Positions 9,378-16,537 of a DNA stretch of 16,611 nt are shown here, in pieces. The translations under genes were made by a program, and so were the position numbers. Origin of the DNA: Thermoplasmatota archaeon (GTDB lineage: Bacteria > Pseudomonadota > Gammaproteobacteria > Burkholderiales > Thiobacillaceae); assembly GCA_023475455.1 (NCBI GenBank), contig JAMCVR010000144.1, positions 1 through 16,611 of the forward strand, in the 5' to 3' direction. The notes beneath the pieces are model-generated. The model was not told the origin of the DNA. It saw nothing but the letters and a program-made list of their open reading frames with translations, and made no database searches. The first letter of the stretch is position 1; each line of letters begins with the position of its first letter.

Positions 9378-9974
9378 GTGCCCGACAAGCCCTTTTCCGA
9401 ATCCTGCGTGCAGAACCGCGACCCGATCCTGGCGGTGCTGCGCGAGTGGTTTGCCGACCGCAGCCGGGTGCTGGAAATCGGCAGCGGCACCGGCCAGCAC
9501 GCGGTGTATTTCGGCGCCGAACTGCCGCACCTCGTCTGGCAGACCGCCGACGTGCCGCAGCATCACGCGGGCATCCGCCTATGGCTCGCCGAGGCGGCGC
9601 TGCCGAACGTCCTCCCGCCGCTGGCACTCGACGTCAACGACGCGTCCTGGCGCAGCGGCCGCTACGACGCGGTGTTTTCCGCCAACACCCTGCACATCAT
9701 GGGCTGGCCCGAGGTGGAACGCTTCTTCGCGGGCGTGGGCGAGGTGCTCGAGCCCGGCGGCGTGCTGGCGGTGTACGGCCCGTTCAACACCAACGGCGCC
9801 TACACCTCGGACAGCAACGCCCGCTTCGACGCCTGGCTGAAGGCACGCGACCCGGCCTCCGGGGTGCGCGACTTCGTGGCGGTGGACGTGCTGGCGCGCG
9901 CCCAGGGTCTGGTGCTGCAACAGGACATCGCCATGCCCGCCAACAACCGCACCCTGGTGTGGCGCATGGCTTAG
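9378..9974 (+). CDS. SAM-dependent methyltransferase, DUF938 family
   Basis: A 198-residue protein read from GTG 9378, 2 nt after the helicase stop. It contains a class I methyltransferase glycine loop, [15 protein letters not shown] (motif I, ~31-45), then [18 protein letters not shown] motif IV (here [13 protein letters not shown]) and [26 protein letters not shown] at the N-terminus is typical of the DUF938 family. The substrate is unknown. Tight spacing suggests co-transcription with the helicase. The last 180 bp (9795-9974) belong to the 884-bp duplicated unit, so a second copy of the C-terminus lies at 10679-10858. Confidence 0.85.
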   Translation: MPDKPFSESCVQNRDPILAVLREWFADRSRVLEIGSGTGQHAVYFGAELPHLVWQTADVPQHHAGIRLWLAEAALPNVLPPLALDVNDASWRSGRYDAVFSANTLHIMGWPEVERFFAGVGEVLEPGGVLAVYGPFNTNGAYTSDSNARFDAWLKARDPASGVRDFVAVDVLARAQGLVLQQDIAMPANNRTLVWRMA

Positions 9975-9996
9975 AACGAATTTACCCCGATACCCG

Positions 9997-10025
9997 CTTT
10001 GCCTGGCGGGCGGCTTTGCTATAAC
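9997..10025 (+). promoter_or_regulatory. Possible promoter of the 112-residue gene (copy 1)
   Basis: A good -10 hexamer TATAAC (10020-10025) lies 29 nt before the ATG. The -35 is poor: CTTTGC at 17 nt or TTGCCT at 15 nt. A second identical copy is at 10881-10909 inside the duplicated unit. Confidence 0.4.
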
Positions 10026-10054
10026 GAAACCATCGTGACGCAGAGGTAAAGCGC

Positions 10055-10393
10055 ATGCGCATCGCAGAACTGATCCAACGCTGGAGCAAGGAGGGACATG
10101 CACGCACGGATGTGCGTGCCTACGCCGTCCATTTGCCGCTGCGCGACGCCGCCCGTGTTGAGGCCCTGCACGTGATGTATCCCGGCCGCAGCGACTCCCA
10201 GTTGATGGCCGACCTGATCCGCGCCGCGCTGGACGAGCTTGAGGTGGCCATGCCCTACATCCCGGGCAATCGCATCATTGCCGAAGACGACTACGGCGAC
10301 CCGATCTACGAAGACCTTGGGCCCACGCCGCAGTTTTACTCGCTGTCGCACGAGATCCTGCGCAAGCTGGCCACCGTCCCGGCGGAAAAATAG
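10055..10393 (+). CDS. Conserved small protein with a ribbon-helix-helix-like N-terminal half, copy 1
   Basis: 112 residues; function not recognised. Residues ~21-62 follow a strand-helix-turn-helix pattern (AYAVHLPL, then RDAARVEALHVMYPGRSDSQLMADL split by a GRSD turn, then IRAALDELE), which resembles a ribbon-helix-helix DNA-binding fold. The C-terminal half is acidic and aromatic (EDDYGDPIYEDLGPTPQFY) and looks conserved rather than random. There is no signal peptide or membrane segment. The start is supported by GAGG 8-9 nt upstream and a -10 box ahead of it. The gene is duplicated exactly at 10939-11277. The RHH reading is inference from pattern only. Confidence 0.8.
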   Translation: MRIAELIQRWSKEGHARTDVRAYAVHLPLRDAARVEALHVMYPGRSDSQLMADLIRAALDELEVAMPYIPGNRIIAEDDYGDPIYEDLGPTPQFYSLSHEILRKLATVPAEK

Positions 10394-10422
10394 CTGTCGA
10401 ATTAATTTACATTTCACCCCAC

Positions 10423-10439
10423 GCCCTTCGCGGAAGGGC
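10423..10439 (+). terminator. Terminator-like hairpin after the 112-residue gene (copy 1)
   Basis: Perfect 7-bp stem GCCCTTC / GAAGGGC with a GCG loop, 30 nt after the stop. The T-run (TTGTTTTT) comes about 12 nt after the stem, so it is not a textbook intrinsic terminator. Confidence 0.4.
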
Positions 10440-10526
10440 ATGGCAGTCTGTTGTTTTTGCTGGACTTTATCTCACTGGCACAGGCATTGCTGAGTTGGCC
10501 GGTACAACCACTCCAAAGCGGACATC

Positions 10527-10724
10527 ATGTACCTCGGCCCGGCTTTTCTCTTTGCCGCATTTGCCAGCCTGTTCTACGTGCCTGGCTTTCTCGACATGCC
10601 GCTCGGCATGCTCACGCCGCGCCAGTTCGTTTCGCAGCTGCTGTTCTCCGTGTTCGCGCTGATTTCACTTGCCGCGCTGGCGCCTACACCTCGGACAGCA
10701 ACGCCCGCTTCGACGCCTGGCTGA
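10527..10724 (+). pseudogene. Truncated, chimeric copy of the small membrane-protein gene
   Basis: The first 51 codons are identical to the intact gene at 11411-11650. At the duplication junction (10679) the frame runs out of phase into the repeated methyltransferase tail and ends after 65 codons (tail [14 protein letters not shown]). Both predicted membrane helices are kept but the basic C-terminus is lost. Exact identity shows that it arose with the 884-bp duplication. Confidence 0.85.
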
Positions 10725-10858
10725 AGGCACGCGACCCGGCCTCCGGGGTGCGCGACTTCGTGGCGGTGGACGTGCTGGCGCGCGCCCAGGGTCTGGTGCT
10801 GCAACAGGACATCGCCATGCCCGCCAACAACCGCACCCTGGTGTGGCGCATGGCTTAG
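10679..10858 (+). pseudogene. Duplicated 3' fragment of the DUF938 methyltransferase gene
   Basis: This encodes the last ~59 residues of the methyltransferase ([13 protein letters not shown]... to ...LVWRMA) without the SAM-binding motif. It sits in an open frame running from 10451, but that upstream part is an out-of-frame reading of the membrane-protein gene. No function is expected. Confidence 0.85.
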
Positions 10859-10938
10859 AACGAATTTACCCCGATACCCGCTTTGCCTGGCGGGCGGCTT
10901 TGCTATAACGAAACCATCGTGACGCAGAGGTAAAGCGC

Positions 10939-11277
10939 ATGCGCATCGCAGAACTGATCCAACGCTGGAGCAAGGAGGGACATGCACGCACGGATGTGCG
11001 TGCCTACGCCGTCCATTTGCCGCTGCGCGACGCCGCCCGTGTTGAGGCCCTGCACGTGATGTATCCCGGCCGCAGCGACTCCCAGTTGATGGCCGACCTG
11101 ATCCGCGCCGCGCTGGACGAGCTTGAGGTGGCCATGCCCTACATCCCGGGCAATCGCATCATTGCCGAAGACGACTACGGCGACCCGATCTACGAAGACC
11201 TTGGGCCCACGCCGCAGTTTTACTCGCTGTCGCACGAGATCCTGCGCAAGCTGGCCACCGTCCCGGCGGAAAAATAG
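10939..11277 (+). CDS. Conserved small protein with a ribbon-helix-helix-like N-terminal half, copy 2
   Basis: Identical in DNA and protein to the gene at 10055-10393, with the same upstream -10 box (10904-10909) and Shine-Dalgarno. If the duplication is real, this doubles the dose of the gene. This copy has the ancestral downstream neighbour, the intact small membrane-protein gene. Confidence 0.8.
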   Translation: MRIAELIQRWSKEGHARTDVRAYAVHLPLRDAARVEALHVMYPGRSDSQLMADLIRAALDELEVAMPYIPGNRIIAEDDYGDPIYEDLGPTPQFYSLSHEILRKLATVPAEK

Positions 11278-11306
11278 CTGTCGAATTAATTTACATTTCA
11301 CCCCAC

Positions 11307-11323
11307 GCCCTTCGCGGAAGGGC
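11307..11323 (+). terminator. Terminator-like hairpin after the 112-residue gene (copy 2)
   Basis: Exact repeat of the 7-bp stem at 10423-10439, again with a T-run only about 12 nt downstream. Confidence 0.4.
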
Positions 11324-11410
11324 ATGGCAGTCTGTTGTTTTTGCTGGACTTTATCTCACTGGCACAGGCATTGCTGAGTTGGCCGGTACAACCACTCCAA
11401 AGCGGACATC

Positions 11411-11650
11411 ATGTACCTCGGCCCGGCTTTTCTCTTTGCCGCATTTGCCAGCCTGTTCTACGTGCCTGGCTTTCTCGACATGCCGCTCGGCATGCTCACG
11501 CCGCGCCAGTTCGTTTCGCAGCTGCTGTTCTCCGTGTTCGCGCTGATTTCACTTGCCGCGCTGGCGCGCTCGATCGAACTCGATCCGGTGTGGCCGTGGC
11601 GGCCCGGATTCCGCCGCGCGATGAACTGGCTGCTGGGACGCACGCGGTAA
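11411..11650 (+). CDS. Small inner-membrane protein, two predicted helices
   Basis: 79 residues; family not recognised. Hydrophobic stretches at ~3-22 ([19 protein letters not shown]) and ~36-53 ([18 protein letters not shown]) would make a helical hairpin. The C-terminus is basic and tryptophan-rich (RPGFRRAMNWLLGRTR) and probably cytoplasmic. It follows the 112-residue gene by 133 bp. This is the only complete copy; the one at 10527 is truncated by the duplication junction. The start is the first ATG of the frame; the Shine-Dalgarno is weak. Confidence 0.65.
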   Translation: MYLGPAFLFAAFASLFYVPGFLDMPLGMLTPRQFVSQLLFSVFALISLAALARSIELDPVWPWRPGFRRAMNWLLGRTR

Positions 11651-12255
11651 AACTCCCGCCCGCCCTGCCGGCGTCCGGCATATAAAATAGCGGCTTTCCG
11701 TTCCGGTCTGCCGCCATGCCCGTCAACCTCACCGCCCCCGATCCCGCTTCCCTGCTGCCGGTTGCCGGCGTCCGCCTCGGCATCGCCTCCGCCGGCATCA
11801 AGAAACCCGGACGGCGCGACATCACCCTGATCGAACTCGCGCCCGGCAGCCGCGTGGCGGGCGTATTCACGCAGAACCGCTTCTGCGCCGCGCCGGTGAC
11901 GGTCTGCAGGGCACACCTCGCCGGCGGCGAGATCCGCGCGCTGGTGATCAACACCGGCAACGCCAACGCCGGCACCGGCGAGGAAGGCCTGAATCGCGCG
12001 CGCCGGACCTGCGAAGCGGTGGCGGAGCTGTTCGGCGTCAAGGCCGGGCAGGTGCTGCCGTTTTCCACCGGCGTGATCCTGGAGCCGCTGCCGATCGACA
12101 AGATCCTGCCCGCGCTGCCCGCCGCGCGGGCCGACCTTTCGCCCGACCACTGGTCGGAAGCCGCGCACGCGATCATGACCACCGACATCGTTGCCAAGGG
12201 CGCCTCGCGCCGGGCGCAGATCGGCGGCAGGGCCGTGACGGTGACCGGCATCGCC

Positions 12256-12583
12256 AAGGGTTCCGGCATGATCCACCCCAACATGGCGACCATGCTCGGC
12301 TACGTGGCGACCGACGCCGCGATCGCGCCCGCCCTGATGCGGCAACTGGTAAAGGAGGTCGCCGACGTCTCGTTCAACTGCGTCACCGTCGACGGCGACA
12401 CCTCGACCAACGACAGCTTCATCCTCGTCGCCACCGGGCAGGCCGGCAACGCCGAAATCGGCGACGCCGCCAGCGCCGACTACGCCGCGCTGAAAGCCGC
12501 TTTATGCGAAGTCGCCATCGCGCTCGCGCAGGCGATGGCGCGCGACGGCGAGGGCGCGACCAAGTTCATGACCATCGAAGTCG
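12256..12583 (+). repeat. 328-bp tandem duplication inside argJ, copy 1
   Basis: Identical to 12584-12911 as far as I can see. The junction microhomology is AAGG (12256-12259, 12584-12587, 12912-12915). 328 is not a multiple of 3, so the second copy is read out of frame from the argJ start. Confidence 0.97.
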
Positions 12584-12911
12584 AAGGGTTCCGGCATGAT
12601 CCACCCCAACATGGCGACCATGCTCGGCTACGTGGCGACCGACGCCGCGATCGCGCCCGCCCTGATGCGGCAACTGGTAAAGGAGGTCGCCGACGTCTCG
12701 TTCAACTGCGTCACCGTCGACGGCGACACCTCGACCAACGACAGCTTCATCCTCGTCGCCACCGGGCAGGCCGGCAACGCCGAAATCGGCGACGCCGCCA
12801 GCGCCGACTACGCCGCGCTGAAAGCCGCTTTATGCGAAGTCGCCATCGCGCTCGCGCAGGCGATGGCGCGCGACGGCGAGGGCGCGACCAAGTTCATGAC
12901 CATCGAAGTCG
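12584..12911 (+). repeat. 328-bp tandem duplication inside argJ, copy 2
   Basis: Exact repeat of 12256-12583. Its frame continues correctly into the argJ 3' end. An ATG at 12596, preceded by AAGGG at a 7-nt spacing, opens a 224-residue frame that starts seven residues before the Thr nucleophile (codon 12617), almost the natural ArgJ beta chain. Confidence 0.97.
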
Positions 12912-13250
12912 AAGGCGGCCGCGACCGCGCCGAATGCAAGCAGATCGCCTACGCCATCGCGCGCTCCCCGCTGGTCAAGACCGCGTTTTTCGCCAGCGAC
13001 CCCAACCTCGGCCGCATCCTCGCCGCCATCGGCTACGCAGGGGTAATGGACCTCGACGTGAACGCGCTGAAGGTGTATCTGGGCGACGTGCTCGTCGCCG
13101 AAAACGGCGGCCGCGCCGCGAGCTACACCGAAGCCCGGGGCGCGGCGGTGATGAAGGAAGCCGAAATCACCGTGCGCGTGGCGCTGAATCGCGGCAACGC
13201 GAACGCCACGGTGTGGACCTGCGATTTTTCGTACGACTATGTGAAGATCA

Positions 13251-14081
13251 ATGCCGAATACCGCACTTGAAACCCTGTTCGAGCGCCTGCTCGACCGGCT
13301 CGATGCGCCCACCGCCGCGCCGGACTGGAAAGCCGTGCGCGCGGCGCGCTGGTCGGCGCAGGCGGGCGGCCTGAAGCCCATCCTGCATCCGCAGCGGGTG
13401 GCCTTGCGCGACCTCTTGGCGATCGACGAGCAGAAGCAGCGGGTGGACGCCAACACACGCCAGTTCGTCGCCGGCAAGCCCGCCAACAACGTGCTGCTCA
13501 CCGGCGCGCGCGGCTGCGGCAAGTCCTCGCTGGTGAAGGCGGTGCACGCGAAATACGCTTCGCGCGGCCTGCGGCTGATCGAGGTCGACAAGGCGGGGCT
13601 GCCCAGCCTGCCCGACCTGTTCGACCTGCTGGCGGACGCCGACTACCGCTTCATCGTCTTCATCGACGACCTCAGCTTCGCCGAGCACGAGCCGGGCTAC
13701 GCCAGCCTGAAGGCCGCGCTCGACGGCTCGCTGGCCGGGCCCTCCGACAACGTGCTGATCTACGCCACCAGCAACCGCCGCCACCTGATGCCGGAATACA
13801 TGGCCGAGAACCTGGAAACGAAACATTTGGGCGGCGAAGTGCATCCGGGCGAGGCGACCGAGGAAAAAATCTCGCTGTCCGACCGCTTCGGGCTGTGGGT
13901 GCCGTTCCACGGCATGGATCAGGACACCTACCTCGACATTGCGCGCCACTGGGCGGCCAGCCTCGGCGCGCCGCCGGACGACGGCTTCGAGCGCGCCGCG
14001 CTGCAGTGGTCGCTTGGCCGCGGCGCACGCAACGGGCGGGTGGCGTGGCAGTTCGCGCGCGACTGGGCGGGGAAACAATGA
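13251..14081 (+). CDS. AAA-type ATPase, DUF815 family
   Basis: 276 residues with a P-loop GARGCGKSS (85-93, K91), Walker [11 protein letters not shown] (~134-143) and a sensor-1-like stretch [11 protein letters not shown] (~169-179). The fold is of the AAA+ kind; the cellular role of the DUF815 family is not established. The ATG at 13251 lies 20 bp inside the argJ 3' end, and its stop overlaps the next start (ATGA), so it is probably translationally coupled within an argJ-ATPase-mutT run. No signal peptide or membrane helix is present. Length is normal for the family. Confidence 0.88.
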   Translation: MPNTALETLFERLLDRLDAPTAAPDWKAVRAARWSAQAGGLKPILHPQRVALRDLLAIDEQKQRVDANTRQFVAGKPANNVLLTGARGCGKSSLVKAVHAKYASRGLRLIEVDKAGLPSLPDLFDLLADADYRFIVFIDDLSFAEHEPGYASLKAALDGSLAGPSDNVLIYATSNRRHLMPEYMAENLETKHLGGEVHPGEATEEKISLSDRFGLWVPFHGMDQDTYLDIARHWAASLGAPPDDGFERAALQWSLGRGARNGRVAWQFARDWAGKQ

Positions 14082-15094
14082 GCCCTCAAAGCGTCGGCGG
14101 CTTCGCGACCCTCTCCCCAACCCTCCCCCCAAATGGGGGAGGAGGCGAACGTGATGCCCAAACCGATTTAATCGAAGTAGTCGCGGCGGGACTCACCCAG
14201 CCCGACGGCCGTGTGCTGCTGGCGCAGCGGCCGCCGGGCAAGCCCTACGCAGGCTACTGGGAATTTCCCGGCGGCAAGGTGGAAGCGGGCGAATCGCTGG
14301 AAGCGGCGCTGGCGCGCGAGCTGCACGAAGAGCTCGGCATCGTCGTCAGCCGCCCCTGCCGCTGGATCACCCGGGTGTTCGACTACCCGCACGCCACGGT
14401 GCGGCTGAACTTCTTCCGCGTGTTCGAGTGGCAAGGCGTGCCGCATCCGCACGAGGGACAGGTCTTTTCCTGGCAGCGGCCCGACGCGGTCGAGGTGACG
14501 CCGCTCCTGCCGGCCAATTTCCCGATCCTGAAGGCGCTGTCGCTGCCGCCGCTGCTGGGGATTTCGCACGCCGAATCGCTCGGCGTGGACACTTTCCTCG
14601 CGCGGCTGGACGTGGCCCTTCACAACGGCCTGCGGCTGATCCAGTTGCGCGACAAGACGCTGCCGGAGGACGTTCGCCTGGACCTCGCGCGCGAGACTGT
14701 GCGCCGCGCCCAGCGGCACGGCGCGCGCGTGCTGGTCAACGGCAGCCCGGACCTGGCGCGCGCCGCCGGCGCCGACGGCGTGCATCTCGATTCGTCCGCC
14801 GCCGCCCAGCTGACGGAGCGCCCTGCCTGTGACTGGGTGGGCGTGTCGTGCCACGGCGCTGCCGAACTGGCGCACGCCGCCGCGATCGGGGCCGATTTCG
14901 CGCTGCTGTCGCCGGTGCTGCCCACGCCCACCCACCCGGGCGCGGCCACGCTCGGCTGGGAGACGTTCTCCGCGCTCGCCGCCGTCAGCCCGATTCCGGT
15001 CTACGGCCTCGGCGGGCTGGGACGCGACGACGTGGCGCTGGCGCAGTCGCACGGCGCGCACGGCGTGGCGCTGCTGCGGGGAGCGTGGACATGA
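14078..15094 (+). CDS. Nudix hydrolase fused to a thiamine phosphate synthase-like domain (MutT/ThiE fusion)
   Basis: 338 residues. The N-terminal Nudix domain (~31-150) has a perfect Nudix box, G-x5-E-x7-REL-x-EE-x-GI, at ~66-88, typical of MutT-type 8-oxo-dGTP pyrophosphatases that clean the nucleotide pool. The C-terminal half (~155-338) is a TIM-barrel of the ThiE/TenI kind (LIQLRDK, LVNGSPDLARAAGADGVHLD, GVSCH, LLSPVLPTPTHPG, VYGLGGL). This fusion is a known proteobacterial arrangement; the barrel's role is unclear and it need not make thiamine. Start ATG 14078 overlaps the ATPase stop; no other start codon exists in frame before the conserved LIEVVAAGL. The first ~30 residues are low complexity and come from a palindromic repeat. 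It ends in an ATGA overlap with the next gene. Confidence 0.9.
   Translation: MSPQSVGGFATLSPTLPPNGGGGERDAQTDLIEVVAAGLTQPDGRVLLAQRPPGKPYAGYWEFPGGKVEAGESLEAALARELHEELGIVVSRPCRWITRVFDYPHATVRLNFFRVFEWQGVPHPHEGQVFSWQRPDAVEVTPLLPANFPILKALSLPPLLGISHAESLGVDTFLARLDVALHNGLRLIQLRDKTLPEDVRLDLARETVRRAQRHGARVLVNGSPDLARAAGADGVHLDSSAAAQLTERPACDWVGVSCHGAAELAHAAAIGADFALLSPVLPTPTHPGAATLGWETFSALAAVSPIPVYGLGGLGRDDVALAQSHGAHGVALLRGAWT
14122..14142 (+). repeat. C-rich/G-rich palindrome inside the start of the MutT/ThiE gene
   Basis: CCTCCCCC (14122-14129) pairs perfectly with GGGGGAGG (14135-14142) around a 5-nt loop. Together with the preceding CCCTCTCCCCAACCC it resembles a dispersed intergenic repeat of proteobacteria. 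It is translated as TLSPTLPPNGGGGE at the N-terminus of the Nudix protein. Confidence 0.55.
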
Positions 15095-15558
15095 AGCGGA
15101 TTCTGCGCCAAGACCGCCCGCAGGGCGAGCGTCTGGCGGCGCACCCCATGCGGATGCTGGCGCCCCTGCTGCTGGTCATCGCGCTGGCGGCAATCGCCGT
15201 AGCCGGATACTGGCTGAAGCGCCCGGCCGAGGCGGTGGCGGTGAGCTGCGCCGACCCGCTGGCGGGCTGCGGCTTCAGCCATCGCGGCACGCCGGCACGC
15301 GTGCGCTTTTCCAGGCAGCCGGTGCCGCTGGAAGCCTTCGAACTCACTGTCACCGCGCCCAATGCCGCCAAAATCAGCGCGGAATTCCAGATGGCCGGCA
15401 TGGACATGGGCTTCAACCGCTATGACCTGCGACCGGTCGCCGACGGCGCGTTTGCCTCGAACGTGACCCTGCCGGTATGCGTCAGCGGACGCCGCGACTG
15501 GGTGCTCACCCTCGACTTGGACGGCTCGCGCTACGCGCTGCCTTTCAGCACCCACTGA
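15091..15558 (+). CDS. Membrane-anchored periplasmic protein with Cys and Met motifs, possibly FixH/YtkA-like
   Basis: 155 residues starting at an ATG that overlaps the MutT/ThiE stop (ATGA). One strong membrane helix lies at ~22-42 after a basic N-terminus (KRILRQDRPQGER), so the rest should be periplasmic. The periplasmic part has CADPLAGCGF (C53, C60), a Met cluster MAGMDMG (M101, M104, M106) and C130 in LPVC, in a beta-rich ~100-residue domain. Met clusters of this kind occur in FixH/YtkA-like and copper-handling domains, so a role with copper or cytochrome oxidase assembly is possible. That is inference; I do not recognise the exact family. It is probably the last gene of the argJ-ATPase-mutT run. 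Confidence 0.75.
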   Translation: MKRILRQDRPQGERLAAHPMRMLAPLLLVIALAAIAVAGYWLKRPAEAVAVSCADPLAGCGFSHRGTPARVRFSRQPVPLEAFELTVTAPNAAKISAEFQMAGMDMGFNRYDLRPVADGAFASNVTLPVCVSGRRDWVLTLDLDGSRYALPFSTH

Positions 15559-15593
15559 AAACTGCCGTACATCAAAGCGTCACAGATGAGACA

Positions 15594-15599
15594 TATAAT
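15594..15599 (+). promoter_or_regulatory. Consensus -10 hexamer upstream of phoU
   Basis: A perfect TATAAT, about 175 nt before the phoU ATG in the only sizeable gap of this region. No good -35 lies 16-18 nt upstream (ATCAAA at 17 nt), so an activator may be needed. I see no clear Pho box. Confidence 0.4.
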
Positions 15600-15616
15600 C
15601 CTAAAATTGCATTTGA

Positions 15617-15727
15617 ACCACAGAGACACAGAGGAAAAAAACAAAGACTTACATCGTGATACCCAGTCACCTATCGGGTGAGTGGCCAAGTGCGGTAGCT
15701 TATTGATTTCTTGTCTTTCTCTGTGGT
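15617..15727 (+). repeat. Inverted-repeat element in the phoU leader
   Basis: ACCACAGAGA (15617-15626) and TCTCTGTGGT (15718-15727) are perfect 10-bp inverted arms about 90 nt apart. A smaller hairpin TCACC / GGTGA (15667-15671, 15677-15681) sits in the middle. The arm followed by CACAGAGG resembles a dispersed intergenic repeat seen in many proteobacterial genomes. It contains no gene. It lies between the -10 box and phoU, so it could fold in the leader RNA. Confidence 0.5.
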
Positions 15728-15772
15728 GAGGAATTTATGATGATTGGAAAGTATTTTTGAGAGATCGATACG

Positions 15773-16474
15773 ATGCCAACCGAACACACCTACAAGCAGT
15801 TTGACGCCGAACTCGAGGCCGTGCGCGCCAGCGTGCTGAAAATGGGTGGGCTGGTCGAGGAGCAGATTACCAATGCCATCGAAGCGCTCATCTCGGGCAA
15901 CATGGAACTGGCCGACCGGGTGGACGCCAACGACCACACCGTCAACGCGCTGGAAGTGGCCATCGACGAGGACTGCACCCACATCATCGCGCGCCGCCAG
16001 CCGACCGCGTCCGACCTGCGCATGGTGATGATGGTGGTGAAGACCATCACCGACCTCGAGCGCATCGGCGACGAGGCCGCCAAGATCGCGCGCATGGCCA
16101 AGCTGATCCACCAGGCCGAGCGCATCAGCCTGCCGCGCTTTTCCGAAGTCAAATACATGGCCGACCTGGTGCTCGACATGCTGAGGAAGGCGCTCGACAG
16201 CTTTGCCCGCCTGGACGCCACCAAGGCGGTGGAAATCGCGCGCCAGGACCAGTCGGTGGACGAGGAATTCCGCCTCAACCTGCGCCACCTCATCACCTTC
16301 ATGATGGAAGACCCGCGCACCATTTCGATCTTCATCGACATCCTGTTCGTCACCAAGGCGATCGAGCGCATGGGCGACCACGCCAAGAACATGTCGGAAT
16401 ACGTGGTCTACATGGTGAAGGGCAAGGACGTGCGCCACACCTCGCTGGAAGAGATCGAGAAGGAAGTCATGTAG
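15773..16474 (+). CDS. phoU: Phosphate-signalling protein PhoU
   Basis: 233 residues, normal length. PhoU is a cytoplasmic negative regulator that links the Pst phosphate transporter to the PhoR/PhoB two-component system and limits phosphate uptake. It is all-helical, with two repeats each carrying the metal-binding motif: DLERIGDEAAKIA (E96, D100) and AIERMGDHAKNMSE (E198, D202). The ATG at 15773 has only a weak Shine-Dalgarno (GAGAG). It stands alone here: no pst or pho genes are visible on either side, although partners may lie outside the window. A strong terminator follows 20 nt after the stop. Confidence 0.96.
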   Translation: MPTEHTYKQFDAELEAVRASVLKMGGLVEEQITNAIEALISGNMELADRVDANDHTVNALEVAIDEDCTHIIARRQPTASDLRMVMMVVKTITDLERIGDEAAKIARMAKLIHQAERISLPRFSEVKYMADLVLDMLRKALDSFARLDATKAVEIARQDQSVDEEFRLNLRHLITFMMEDPRTISIFIDILFVTKAIERMGDHAKNMSEYVVYMVKGKDVRHTSLEEIEKEVM

Positions 16475-16492
16475 TTTTCGGCGACAGCAACA

Positions 16493-16520
16493 AAAACGGG
16501 CTCCCACGGGAGCCCGTTTT
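16493..16520 (+). terminator. Strong bidirectional intrinsic terminator
   Basis: A 12-bp perfect stem AAAACGGGCTCC / GGAGCCCGTTTT closes a CACG loop. It gives T-tracts on both strands and so serves phoU from the left and the minus-strand gene ending at 16538 from the right. Confidence 0.93.
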
Positions 16521-16537
16521 GCTTTTCGAGCCTGCGC

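Larger units (their letters stand above)
9795..10678 (+). repeat. 884-bp tandem duplication, copy 1
   Basis: This stretch is repeated head to tail at 10679-11562. I found no mismatch in either coding or non-coding parts. The unit covers the methyltransferase 3' end, the complete 112-residue gene, the terminator-like hairpin and the first ~152 bp of the small membrane-protein gene. The join carries a 5-bp microhomology, GGCGC (9795-9799, 10679-10683, 11563-11567); flanking bases differ (C9794 vs T10678; C10684 vs G11568). Confidence 0.97.
10679..11562 (+). repeat. 884-bp tandem duplication, copy 2
   Basis: Exact repeat of 9795-10678. It begins inside methyltransferase coding sequence and ends inside the membrane-protein gene, where the original downstream sequence resumes at 11563. 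No transposase or terminal inverted repeats are seen at either end, so a transposition origin is not supported. Confidence 0.97.
11716..13270 (+). pseudogene. argJ: ArgJ (glutamate N-acetyltransferase / N-acetylglutamate synthase), frame broken by an internal 328-bp tandem duplication
   Basis: ArgJ moves the acetyl group from N-acetylornithine to glutamate (cyclic arginine pathway); the bifunctional form also uses acetyl-CoA. The frame from ATG 11716 is normal for 289 codons and includes NTGNANAGTG and the self-cleavage site [11 protein letters not shown] with nucleophile Thr192 (codon at 12289). The repeated 328 bp then shifts the frame; the shifted frame runs on to 13374. The correct 3' part (to ...[13 protein letters not shown]) is read in the other frame, ending at 13270. 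Deleting one copy gives 408 residues, a normal ArgJ length. A TATAAA -10-like box lies at 11681-11686 without a convincing -35. If the duplication is a real feature, the cell would lack intact ArgJ unless a split form works. Confidence 0.92.

Noticed and set aside
10451..10858. 135-codon frame that looks like a fusion protein ending in the methyltransferase tail
   Set aside because: Its first part is an out-of-frame reading of the membrane-protein gene and the tail comes from the duplication junction; no start signal supports it.
9795..11562. Composite transposon or IS as the cause of the 884-bp repeat
   Set aside because: No transposase, terminal inverted repeats or target-site duplication are visible; only a 5-bp joint homology is present.
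15559..15772. CRISPR-like or riboswitch element before phoU
   Set aside because: There are no regularly spaced direct repeats and no riboswitch core that I recognise; only an inverted repeat pair is present.
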